Positions 48,083-56,447 are shown, numbered from the stretch's first letter. The stretch is 64,000 nt of DNA from Balneola sp. (GCA_003712055.1 RHLJ01000001.1:992001-1056000), one strand, 5' to 3'. Notes: generated from the letters alone by a model not told the origin. Translations and numbers: made by a program.

Positions 48083-49078
48083 TTATTTTGCGTTTTCGTA
48101 AACTTTGTCAATTATTTTCATCAATTTAAGCGCATCATTTGAGCTTCCAACTGAAACCGCTTTGTCTTCAGTAATACATTCCATGAAGTGATCAATTTCT
48201 GATCTCCAGGATGAGTTCGTATGAAATGTAATTCTTTCTTCATCTTCCCAGGTTGCTGCAGGTGCAGTTGACCTGTTTTTGGCAATAGATAAAACTTCAT
48301 CGCCATAAGTTCCAGATGATGTTTTTAGACCATTTAAAACCATATAGCCTTTTTCCAGGAATACTTCGATTGAGAACAGATGTCTCCATTGTGTCATTGT
48401 AGAGTGAAGTGAGGCTGCAATACCGGTTTCTGTATTTTTAAACATAGCGAAAACATTGTCTTCAATATCCAAGCCCCAATATAGATCAGAAACAATCGCA
48501 TGAATTTCATCGAAATCCTTTGCAAAATGTAGAAACAAATCCAACATATGGATACCCTGATCAATAAAAATACCACCACCTGCTAATTCTCTTTTTGCTC
48601 TCCATCCTTTGAAGAAAGATTCATCTACAGATTTACCGTATCTACCTCTCATCCATAGAATCTTTCCATATTCGTTGGACTTAATCAATCCTTTCATATG
48701 TTTTATACTTGAATGATGGCGATGGTTGAATCCGTACATTAGCTTTTTGCCTGTTCTTTTTTCAACCTCAATAATTTCCTGCACATCATCTGCTGTAAAT
48801 GCTGGTGGTTTCTCGCAGAAAACGTGCTTACCAGCTTCTAGTCCTTTAATAGTGTATTCTTTATTCAGAAAATTTGGTGTACAGACAAAAATGATATCAA
48901 TTTCTGTATCACTGAATATTTCATCTGGCGATTCTACCTTATTATAATCTTCAATTTTAATCTGGTCAGAATATTCATAGACAGATTTTACTACTGCTTT
49001 TTTTGTGTTCTCGATAGTTTCGGCTCTTATTTGCCCCATTTTTCCGAAACCTAATATTCCTACTTGATTCATAGACAT
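48083..49078 (-). CDS. Gfo/Idh/MocA oxidoreductase of the CMP-sugar cassette
   Basis: A 331-residue NAD(P)-dependent sugar oxidoreductase: VGILGFGKMGQIRAETI, CEKPPAFTADDVQ with the catalytic-type Lys, and RELAGGGIFIDQGIHMLDLFLHF. It is distinct from the WbpB-like copy at 30506. It lies between the second hydroxyacid dehydrogenase gene and the SIS gene. Two in-frame ATGs (49078, 49072) both fit. Confidence 0.84.
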   Translation of the reverse strand: MSMNQVGILGFGKMGQIRAETIENTKKAVVKSVYEYSDQIKIEDYNKVESPDEIFSDTEIDIIFVCTPNFLNKEYTIKGLEAGKHVFCEKPPAFTADDVQEIIEVEKRTGKKLMYGFNHRHHSSIKHMKGLIKSNEYGKILWMRGRYGKSVDESFFKGWRAKRELAGGGIFIDQGIHMLDLFLHFAKDFDEIHAIVSDLYWGLDIEDNVFAMFKNTETGIAASLHSTMTQWRHLFSIEVFLEKGYMVLNGLKTSSGTYGDEVLSIAKNRSTAPAATWEDEERITFHTNSSWRSEIDHFMECITEDKAVSVGSSNDALKLMKIIDKVYENAK

Positions 49079-49087
49079 GCTTTAGAT

Positions 49088-50029
49088 CTAAATTATATTG
49101 AAAGGAGTTTCATTATTTAAAATGCGCATTGCATTTTTTGCAGCATTCAACCTTAACTCTCTATATGAAGATTGGGAGTAATAAGAAGTGTGAGGATTTA
49201 TAATTAATCTTCCTTCCAACCAGTCCTCAGAGTTTCTCCAGGCGTCGATTAATTTATTCGACATTGGTGGCTCATATTCTAGAACATCAATCCCAATTTG
49301 AGATAGTTTGTTTGATTTAAGAGCATCGAACAATAAATCCAAATCAGAAAAAAGACCACCTCTAGCTGTGTTTACCAATGAGGCTCCATCCTTCATTTTG
49401 TGAATAAATTCACTGTTTACCAATCCCTTAGTATCATTATTCAGTGGTGTATGCAAAGATATAATATCAGACTGTTCAAGAACTTCCTCTATTGAATCAA
49501 CTCTGTGTCCATTGATCATTTTTTCATATCCTCTTTCTTTGAAAGGGTCGTAGAAAACTGTATTAAATCTTAACGCATTACATTTTAAAAGAACGCTTCC
49601 ACCAATCCTACCAGCCCCTATAATGCCTACGATGGTTTCACTGTTTCTTTTGATTGTGGTATCCACATTTTCTTGCCAGCTATCATAATACTTTCTGGCG
49701 TCATGATTGTATTTATAAACACCTCGAGCAATGTTCATTATCATTGCAATAGCTGTGTCAGCAACTTCATCAGTCCCATAATCAGGATTATTACAGCATA
49801 TAATACCTTTTGATTTTAGATAGTCTAAATCAAGTGTATCATAGCCTACTCCATAACGCTGAACACCTTTTAAGTTTGGCAAATCCTTTACGAAGTTTTC
49901 ATTAACATGAGTATGCCACACCAATAAAACTTCGGTATCCTCACCGATCTCCATTCCGACCAGATCACCAAGAATTTCAGATTCAAAATCGGCATTATCG
50001 AAATAGTCTGTTATAGCTATCTTAGACAC
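49088..50029 (-). CDS. D-2-hydroxyacid dehydrogenase (copy 2)
   Basis: A 313-residue, full-length PGDH-type dehydrogenase: VQRYGVGYDTLDLD, VGIIGAGRIGGSVL, catalytic Arg in VNTARGGLF, Glu in LEYEPPMS and His in INPHTSYYS. It is related to but clearly different from copy 1 at 44596. It starts with GTG (50029) and has AAGGGG about 5 nt upstream. It follows the HpcH/HpaI aldolase gene by 9 bp; an aldolase product with a 2-keto acid group could be its substrate. Confidence 0.85.
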   Translation of the reverse strand: MSKIAITDYFDNADFESEILGDLVGMEIGEDTEVLLVWHTHVNENFVKDLPNLKGVQRYGVGYDTLDLDYLKSKGIICCNNPDYGTDEVADTAIAMIMNIARGVYKYNHDARKYYDSWQENVDTTIKRNSETIVGIIGAGRIGGSVLLKCNALRFNTVFYDPFKERGYEKMINGHRVDSIEEVLEQSDIISLHTPLNNDTKGLVNSEFIHKMKDGASLVNTARGGLFSDLDLLFDALKSNKLSQIGIDVLEYEPPMSNKLIDAWRNSEDWLEGRLIINPHTSYYSQSSYRELRLNAAKNAMRILNNETPFNII

Positions 50030-50038
50030 AACTACCCC

Positions 50039-50809
50039 TTAAACGTTATCAAAAGTATCTTTTACTTCAGCATAGCTATTTCTTAGCATATCGCAATCGA
50101 CTAAGTGGACAATATACTTGATCCCTAGCTTCTTGAATTGGATCACTTTCTCTTCAGAAGTTGTAATGGTTCCTGTGTATTTACCGGCTTTGGTAATTTT
50201 TGTATTGAGCTCTTTTAGGTAGTTGATCACTTTTGGATCGTCAACCTGTCCTGGAATGCCCAAAGACTTTGATAAGTCAAAGAGTCCAATAAATAGGATA
50301 TCTAAGTCTTCAATCTCAAGTATTCTGTCTATTTCATCGATAGCTTCTTTTCCTTCTATGTTTACTGCAACAAGTGTGTTTTCGTTACCCACAACAGACA
50401 TTTTAGTAGAATTTTCGATGTTATAATTACCTGCTCTTGTAAATGGTGAAAAGCCACGATTTCCATTTGGAGGATATTTCGAGTAGTGGATCAATTGCTC
50501 GATATCTTCTTTGGATTTCACATTGGGAACTTGAATTGCATGAACTCCAATATCTAATGCTTTTAAAATATCCGACTCGTCAATTGTCCCAACTCTCATG
50601 ACTGGAGATACTCCTCTGGACTCACAAGCTATCACCATATTTTGTGCTGTTTCAAATGAAATAGGTCCATGCTCAGCGTCAATTATAATGAAGTCCAGAC
50701 CAGCAGATGCCATAATATCAACTGTAATAACGGACGGTATTATTGCCCAGGTACCCAGAACAAATTCGCCAGCTTCCAGCTTTTTTTTAAGGAAATTTTC
50801 TCTAAACAT
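50039..50809 (-). CDS. HpcH/HpaI family pyruvate aldolase
   Basis: A 256-residue TIM-barrel class II aldolase. Seen are LGTWAIIPSVITVDIMASAGLDFIIIDAEHGP in outline, with the metal/pyruvate residues in IDAEHGP, Arg in PVMRVG, NGNRGFSPF and VNIEGKEAIDEI (metal Glu). The family joins or splits pyruvate-type keto acids and aldehydes. It is the only C-C bond-forming enzyme in the cassette. I start at ATG 50809, overlapping the cytidylyltransferase gene by 8 bp; the longer frame to 50857 lies inside that gene. Confidence 0.87.
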   Translation of the reverse strand: MFRENFLKKKLEAGEFVLGTWAIIPSVITVDIMASAGLDFIIIDAEHGPISFETAQNMVIACESRGVSPVMRVGTIDESDILKALDIGVHAIQVPNVKSKEDIEQLIHYSKYPPNGNRGFSPFTRAGNYNIENSTKMSVVGNENTLVAVNIEGKEAIDEIDRILEIEDLDILFIGLFDLSKSLGIPGQVDDPKVINYLKELNTKITKAGKYTGTITTSEEKVIQFKKLGIKYIVHLVDCDMLRNSYAEVKDTFDNV

Positions 50810-51491
50810 TGATCCGTAGTTTATCTCTATTTTTATGGATGAGTTTCGCCATTTCAAAATCGAATGGGGTATCGATGTCTATGGCTTCAAGTTCATCGGT
50901 CTCATACAATAATGGATTCGTTGAAATGACATATCTGTTTTTCAACATTTCCATTTTCTTGGCAATAAATAGTGCTCCAGAGATCGAAAATAACTTATCG
51001 AGAAATTGAGAATATTTATGCCAAACTCCCCATGAATAGTTCAAAGGCTGGCATTTTTCATTAACGATAAAACCATTGAAGCGAGTTACAGCAACCAAGC
51101 CATTATACTCGTCCCCAAGCTCTTTATAGGTATTCACAGCATCTGCAAAATTTGAGAAAAATGGAGAAGTCGTATGACACCATGCCACAGAGGTTACATC
51201 TGAAACAGGTAGTGAACTTACTACTTCATGAATAACATCGCTCCATGGTACGATGTTATTGCAAAAATCGTCTGATCTGTCGATGTATTGAACCCCTCGT
51301 TCCTTAGCTAATTTCTTAGCTGTTTCTGAATTACTAGATATAAATATTTCATCAAATGAATTTGATTCTATTAGCTGGTCTAATTTGCGTTCGAAAAGGC
51401 TTTTTCCATCAATAAACGGCTTAAAATTTTTACTTTCTACCCGATCAGATTTCTCTTTTACTGGTATAACAGCTACAATTTTATTGTTCAT
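50802..51491 (-). CDS. Divergent CMP-sugar cytidylyltransferase (copy 2)
   Basis: A 229-residue NeuA-like protein with a degenerate CTP loop: IPVKEKSDRVESKN (residues 9-22) keeps the Ser, Arg and final Lys-Asn but replaces the Ala-Arg-x-Gly part. The later DIDTPFDFEMAK matches the usual IDTPEDL element, and WCHTTSPFFS matches the LQPTSPL strand. It is probably active on an unusual sugar acid. It overlaps the aldolase gene (8 bp) and the GAPDH-like gene (ATGA-type 4 bp). Confidence 0.8.
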   Translation of the reverse strand: MNNKIVAVIPVKEKSDRVESKNFKPFIDGKSLFERKLDQLIESNSFDEIFISSNSETAKKLAKERGVQYIDRSDDFCNNIVPWSDVIHEVVSSLPVSDVTSVAWCHTTSPFFSNFADAVNTYKELGDEYNGLVAVTRFNGFIVNEKCQPLNYSWGVWHKYSQFLDKLFSISGALFIAKKMEMLKNRYVISTNPLLYETDELEAIDIDTPFDFEMAKLIHKNRDKLRINV

Positions 51492-52528
51492 AGTTTTGAT
51501 TCAATAAATTTAATTTGGTCGATCACCCTCGAAGAATAGCCCCATTCATTATCATACCAGAGAACTAACTTCAATGCCTTTCCTTGAACCAAATCTGTCC
51601 ATCTGTGATCTACAACTGCTGAATAGCTGGTTCCCATAAAATCTAGAGAGACCAGTGGTTCCAGATTATTGTGAATAATAGGCCATAATTGCTGTTTTTC
51701 AACTTTCTCAAATGCACGAATTACATCGCGTTTTGTAGTTTCTTTAGAGAGATTTAGCGTTAGATCTGCACTACCAACAATAGCATGAGGAGTCCGATAA
51801 GAAAAAACTCCAATTTTATCTTCTGTTATTTCATCGACAACCTTACACGTTGCATTCATCGCTGAGGTTGGCTTTGGTATAATATTACCAATTGAAGATC
51901 GACCAAGTGCATAGTGGTGATAAATTTCACCAGGAACAGACCACGAACTAGCGGATCCATCCATTAAATTTTGATAGTTTAACCAAGGGTGTAATGTTGT
52001 TACCCACCCTGAATTAATACCAAAATTATCTTTAATAATTCTTACAACCGGTCCCAGGGCCGTAGCGTCACAGATACTTGATGAAATAACCTGATGTTTG
52101 TCAGCGTCAAATTTTTCCTCATTTGCCCCTAGAACCATAGTAAAGTCTACTTCCTTTGGGGAATGAGTTACAATCACTTTCTTTAATTTATTTTTTTTAA
52201 TCGCATTTTTTGCCCTTATAACATTATCTAACACGCCTGAAGCATCAATCACAAAGTCAACACCCACTTCTTCCCATGGAACGTCATCAATGTGAGGATT
52301 GTTGAACACCTTAATTGTATTATGGACACTAACAAGGTTTTCACCTTCCACATGGTATTTATCATCTAACTTACCATAAAGTGTATCATAATTAATCTGA
52401 TATGCAATATTGTTTATATCAGGATTAATGTCATTAATCGCAACTACATCAAAGAAGTTGTTTTTTAAATTATTGCGAAAAATGGCCTTACCAATACGGC
52501 CTATGCCGTTTATTCCAATTCGAATCAT
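51488..52528 (-). CDS. GAPDH-family dehydrogenase with altered active site
   Basis: A 346-residue homologue of type I glyceraldehyde-3-phosphate dehydrogenase, with GINGIGRIGKAIFR, WYDNEWGYSSRVID and the catalytic Cys 153/His 180 pair. The canonical SNASCTTNCLAP is SSSICDATALGP, and the phosphate-site stretch after TTVHA is rewritten as TTLHPWLNYQNLMDG. It should still oxidise an aldehyde through a thioester but probably not glyceraldehyde-3-phosphate. Erythrose-4-phosphate dehydrogenase (Epd) is a known specialised relative. Its embedding between the cytidylyltransferase and HAD genes ties it to the sugar-acid cassette. Confidence 0.85.
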   Translation of the reverse strand: MIRIGINGIGRIGKAIFRNNLKNNFFDVVAINDINPDINNIAYQINYDTLYGKLDDKYHVEGENLVSVHNTIKVFNNPHIDDVPWEEVGVDFVIDASGVLDNVIRAKNAIKKNKLKKVIVTHSPKEVDFTMVLGANEEKFDADKHQVISSSICDATALGPVVRIIKDNFGINSGWVTTLHPWLNYQNLMDGSASSWSVPGEIYHHYALGRSSIGNIIPKPTSAMNATCKVVDEITEDKIGVFSYRTPHAIVGSADLTLNLSKETTKRDVIRAFEKVEKQQLWPIIHNNLEPLVSLDFMGTSYSAVVDHRWTDLVQGKALKLVLWYDNEWGYSSRVIDQIKFIESKL

Positions 52529-52538
52529 AGAATAGTCA

Positions 52539-53177
52539 TTAGTTTATTTGTAAATCTGTATAGTCTTTTATAAGCAAGACATCATTCATTGAGCAAAAAA
52601 AATTTCCCCAATCACTCATTGCTGTAAATCCATAGATAAAGATAAAATCCAACCCGAATTCAGTGGCTACTTCATAGTCTTTTTTACTATCCCCGAAAAA
52701 TAGGACATTTTTAGGAAGATTCATTTTAAGTAAATGATATTTTTTAGACTTGGGACCTCCATGAATATGCGTGAAATAAGTGCTCAATTTCTTGTGATCC
52801 ATAACTTCTTTTACTTCAGCTTCATCCCCCCCAGAGACGATCCTCATAGGTACGTTCTTATCTTGAATAAATGTAAGAAGATTCTCAAGACCCGGGACAA
52901 TACCTGCTCCCTTTAGTGTCTGCAGATTAAGTTCATTATAAGCTCGCATAATGTCCTCAAAATCAGACTCTTTAAAGTACTTAAGTAGTTTCTCTTCTCT
53001 CGGAACACCACTATTTCCAATAAAATAATCTAGAAATTCACCCTGCTCCTGTGAGTTTTGGATGTATGGAGCAGTGACTTTTTTAATATTGTCATACTTA
53101 ATCCAGTTACTATCTAAAACTACACCGTCATGATCGAACAGGATCAGATCGTACTGTTTTATACTTAACTGTGTCAT
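52539..53177 (-). CDS. HAD phosphatase, PGMB/phosphoglycolate type
   Basis: A 212-residue HAD hydrolase with a C1-type helical cap: motif I FDHDGVVLDS, motif II RIVSGG, Lys in GPKSKKYHLL, and motifs III/IV in VLFFGDSKKDYEVA. It would dephosphorylate a cassette intermediate, comparable to KdsC or NanP steps in CMP-Kdo and CMP-sialic acid routes. It starts in a TAATG junction with the upstream DUF115-like gene. Confidence 0.83.
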   Translation of the reverse strand: MTQLSIKQYDLILFDHDGVVLDSNWIKYDNIKKVTAPYIQNSQEQGEFLDYFIGNSGVPREEKLLKYFKESDFEDIMRAYNELNLQTLKGAGIVPGLENLLTFIQDKNVPMRIVSGGDEAEVKEVMDHKKLSTYFTHIHGGPKSKKYHLLKMNLPKNVLFFGDSKKDYEVATEFGLDFIFIYGFTAMSDWGNFFCSMNDVLLIKDYTDLQIN

Positions 53178-54019
53178 TAAAATAACTTGTTATAGCCTAC
53201 TTTAGGAAAAACTTCTAGCATTGTTCCCGGTGAGGCGTTTAAGACTTTCCGTCCGGATTCTTTGAATATATTATGAGCCATTATATACGCATTTTCCATT
53301 GCTTCTAAATCAATTGGTACTGAAATACCTTCTGGCGCATAATCTTTATCAAAATGTGCATCTTTGATTTTTGAGGTATCATAAATGTAACCACCTCGTT
53401 GCTTCTTTTTGTAATCATCCTTTTTATAGGTATGATCTAACCCTAAAATAACTGCTTCTTTAAATCCAAGGTAATGTGCTAACTGAAGCGCTAAGAAAAT
53501 TACTGTACCACCTGCGGTAAAAAACTCATCCGGCTGTTTTGAAAAGAATGATGGTACTTTAAGTGGATACCCAAATCTACTGTTATATTTTGGTCTTAGT
53601 ACATTTATCCAGCTTGTTGGTACCTCTGATTCTAAGTTCTCTTGTAATTCAACTGGCAAAAACTTACGATCACATTTTAGGTTTTTTATTCCGTCTACAT
53701 GATTTTTCCAATACCAATTGGACACATATATGTAATAGTCTAAATTTATTTCGTTTGCAATTTTATATATGCTATTCACTCCGATTGTGTATTCTTTCTC
53801 AATTCTTGATAGATCCACTTTATTTAAACTTGGGCCCGTTGCTAGAATGAAACATCTCTCTCCTTTGTGTTTATCTTTATTTTCACTTAGCCATTCATCT
53901 TTTTTTGAATTTTGACGTAAAGTCAGAATTCTTTTGACTTCTTCCTTTTTTGCGAGGTATAAGTGAATCTGTTCGGGTATTAGATACTCAATAATTTTTG
54001 CTATAGTTTTTTTAATCAT
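53177..54019 (-). CDS. DUF115/MptE-like protein, candidate CMP-sugar transferase (copy 2)
   Basis: A 280-residue homologue of the protein at 43307-44122. Shared are KGERCFILATGPSLNKVDLS (GPSL at about 62-65), a following Asn (GVNSIY), GGTVIFLALQLAHYLGFKEAVILGLDH and HFDKDYAPEG. The N-terminal loop again resembles the GT42 CMP-binding GNGPSL...N motif. I start at ATG 54019, which overlaps the flippase stop (ATGA); the longer frame to 54076 lies within the flippase gene. It is inferred to transfer the CMP-activated product of the cassette to the glycan. Confidence 0.63.
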   Translation of the reverse strand: MIKKTIAKIIEYLIPEQIHLYLAKKEEVKRILTLRQNSKKDEWLSENKDKHKGERCFILATGPSLNKVDLSRIEKEYTIGVNSIYKIANEINLDYYIYVSNWYWKNHVDGIKNLKCDRKFLPVELQENLESEVPTSWINVLRPKYNSRFGYPLKVPSFFSKQPDEFFTAGGTVIFLALQLAHYLGFKEAVILGLDHTYKKDDYKKKQRGGYIYDTSKIKDAHFDKDYAPEGISVPIDLEAMENAYIMAHNIFKESGRKVLNASPGTMLEVFPKVGYNKLF

Positions 54020-55422
54020 AAGAGGATTACTATATACACTAATAATAGTATTAGGATTGGAGAAAATGTCCTCCAACCAAAAGATATCAAATTTTGATGC
54101 AGCGAATCTGCAGCATATTTCAATGCTCTTACATTGAATAAAATAGTCCTTGGTAAAAACAAAGCTAAAATTATCCCAACTATACCATAAGTTCCGACAA
54201 ATATTAGCAATCCTACTAAAGAAATTATAGCAGCAATTATTTGCTCAATGTATAATACTACGTGATTAGCCGATGCCAAAATAGCCTGATATAAAATATT
54301 CGCCCTTTCTACTCCATAAAATAGGCCCATAAGAAGCCAGGTTTCATTACTTACGAACGAAATATTTGAGCCTATTAACTCAAGTATAAACTCATTGACT
54401 AATAGTATTGTGACCACTCCAACGGTATATGTAGCTAAAGAAATAACTATCCGATTTTGAAATACTTTAGCGAGTGTCAAGGTATTTCCTTCAGATCGAA
54501 GTTGTGAGTAGTAAGGATTTTTACTACTAAAAGGTACTTGGGCAAACTGGGCTAAGATCGTAAGTATTCTTAGAGAAAAAAGGTATGCAGCTACAACGGC
54601 TGGATCCCCATAGGCTGTAAAAATCACTCCACTAAACTGAACCATTCCCATCTGGGAAGCATGTGCTACCAACCCTTTCCAGAGAGGTTCTTTGACTGCA
54701 TATAGAATTTCTTTATCAAAGTTTCCTTCTTTCTGTATGTCTCTTTCCTTAAGATAATTATTAAAAAGCCAGTTATCTCTTAGTGCTGAGATCATGGGAA
54801 TTAGCCTCTGCCATACAACAAGCTCCAGTAAACCTCCTCCAATACTAACAATTGTTAAGGCTCCCGCTATACTTATTACACCAAATAAAGTATTCCATCT
54901 GTTTACCAATGCAACTTCATTAAAGCCCATCAAGAATATATTGTACTTAATGAAATTTTCAGTAAATAAAGTTGATATAGCAACTATCAGCGTTATAAAA
55001 ATATATTCACGGGTATAACTTTCTACTAAATTGTTTACACCAAAAGAAAGACCAATAACAACTATAATTGTACTGACCAAAGCTACATAAAAAAAGGTTT
55101 TACTTAGGGTGATGAATATATCTTGAATACCGAGCCAATTTGGTTTACCGTCCCCCCTTTTTTTTCCATAATCGACTATTGGCTTATAATCTTTTGCACC
55201 TGCAAACGCAAAAGAAACTACCCTCATAAATGTGATTTGCAACCTTGAAGATAAAATACTTGAAAACGTAGTTACGGTAGATATCAATAACCAGATAGCA
55301 ATATCTGTAGATTGAAATTTTGATAAAATAATAGGCAAGAGAATAACCGCACTTCCAAGAGTAGAAATGTATTTCCCGTACTGTGTGACCGTGGGAGAAT
55401 TCCAAAGTTTCTTCAGTAACAT
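54016..55422 (-). CDS. Wzx-like polysaccharide flippase
   Basis: A 468-residue polytopic membrane protein (about 12-14 helices) of the MOP/MATE-like polysaccharide transporter group. It would flip undecaprenyl-linked repeat units to the periplasmic face for the polymerase at 38933. A slippage-prone A8G6 tract (sense strand; plus-strand positions 55152-55165) codes for GKKRGD in a loop. It is 52 bp from the epimerase gene upstream. Confidence 0.82.
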   Translation of the reverse strand: MLLKKLWNSPTVTQYGKYISTLGSAVILLPIILSKFQSTDIAIWLLISTVTTFSSILSSRLQITFMRVVSFAFAGAKDYKPIVDYGKKRGDGKPNWLGIQDIFITLSKTFFYVALVSTIIVVIGLSFGVNNLVESYTREYIFITLIVAISTLFTENFIKYNIFLMGFNEVALVNRWNTLFGVISIAGALTIVSIGGGLLELVVWQRLIPMISALRDNWLFNNYLKERDIQKEGNFDKEILYAVKEPLWKGLVAHASQMGMVQFSGVIFTAYGDPAVVAAYLFSLRILTILAQFAQVPFSSKNPYYSQLRSEGNTLTLAKVFQNRIVISLATYTVGVVTILLVNEFILELIGSNISFVSNETWLLMGLFYGVERANILYQAILASANHVVLYIEQIIAAIISLVGLLIFVGTYGIVGIILALFLPRTILFNVRALKYAADSLHQNLISFGWRTFSPILILLLVYIVILL

Positions 55423-55474
55423 GAAGATTCTAAATTATCTATCAAGAAAAATGTAGTACTATCTATTGGACCTA

Positions 55475-56425
55475 TCATTCTCTAACAGATTTGTACCATT
55501 CAACAAATTGAGGTAAACCTTCTTTTATTGATATTGAAGGCTTATAGTTTAGTATTTTTTCAGCCTTGCTTATGTCGGCCCATGTTTGTTTTACATCCCC
55601 AGGTTGTTCTGAACCAAATACCTTCTTCGCTTCAATTCCTGATGCAGTTTCAATTGCATCGATCAATTGCAAAAGCCCTACAGTTTGGTTGTTACCAAGA
55701 TTTATTAATTCAAACATTGATCCTTTGTATTGTATTGAAGCCATTATGCCATCAATGATGTCATCTATATAAGTATAATCTCGTCGCGTAAAACCATCTC
55801 CATATAATGTAATTTCCTCACCTTCACTCATCAATCGAAGAAATTTATGAATGGCAAGATCCGGCCTTTGACGTGGCCCATAGACTGTAAAAAAGCGTAA
55901 TGCCAAAAAACGAATACCATGTAAATGGCTGTATACATGTCCCAACAATTCACCACTTACTTTAGTACTTGCATAAGGACTAATAGGTTCTAATACTCTA
56001 TCATCTTCACACCAAGGGACACTTGGGTTTTTGCCATATACAGAACTCGAAGATGCAAAAATAAATTGCTTGATCTCTTTATCTCTCGCCACTTCAAGTA
56101 AGTTTTGCGTTCCTTTAACATTTACTTCTTGGTATGATATTGGATTCAATATTGAGGGCCTGACACCTGCCTTTGCAGCTAAATGAATGATTACGTCTGT
56201 ATCGTTTGGAATCAAGTTGTCTAGCTTATCTTTATTTCGAATGTCTAACTCAATAAATCTATAGTTCTCATACCCAAAATGGTGTTCAATATTTTTTAAC
56301 TTAATTTCTTTTGAATAAAAAGGGTCAAAATTATCAACATTTAGGACATTTCTACCCTCTTTGAGAAGACGATCTATTAGATGTGACCCAATAAAACCTG
56401 CTCCTCCAGTAACCAAAATATTCAT
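55475..56425 (-). CDS. UDP-glucuronate 4-epimerase-like NAD-dependent epimerase
   Basis: A 316-residue extended SDR: VTGGAGFIGSHLIDRLL, SSSSVYG with YASTK (catalytic Tyr/Lys), and RFFTVYGPRQRPDLAIHKF. The AAKAGVRPS stretch and the VYGPRQRPDLA pattern fit UDP-glucuronate 4-epimerases (CapI/LspL type), which would turn the product of the Ugd at 31547 into UDP-galacturonate. A UDP-GlcNAc(A) 4-epimerase is the alternative. Confidence 0.83.
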   Translation of the reverse strand: MNILVTGGAGFIGSHLIDRLLKEGRNVLNVDNFDPFYSKEIKLKNIEHHFGYENYRFIELDIRNKDKLDNLIPNDTDVIIHLAAKAGVRPSILNPISYQEVNVKGTQNLLEVARDKEIKQFIFASSSSVYGKNPSVPWCEDDRVLEPISPYASTKVSGELLGHVYSHLHGIRFLALRFFTVYGPRQRPDLAIHKFLRLMSEGEEITLYGDGFTRRDYTYIDDIIDGIMASIQYKGSMFELINLGNNQTVGLLQLIDAIETASGIEAKKVFGSEQPGDVKQTWADISKAEKILNYKPSISIKEGLPQFVEWYKSVRE

Positions 56426-56447
56426 ACTTACTTATTCACCCGTTGAA

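Noticed and set aside
44136-53177. Phosphonate biosynthesis pathway (CMP-phosphonate type)
   Set aside because: The cytidylyltransferase, aldolase and dehydrogenases first suggested it, but there is no PEP mutase or phosphonopyruvate decarboxylase; the aldolase is HpcH/HpaI, not the isocitrate-lyase-like mutase family.
44136-53177. Standard sialic, legionaminic or pseudaminic acid pathway
   Set aside because: No NeuB, NeuC, PseB/C/I or similar gene is present; the cytidylyltransferases and SIS protein alone do not make these pathways.
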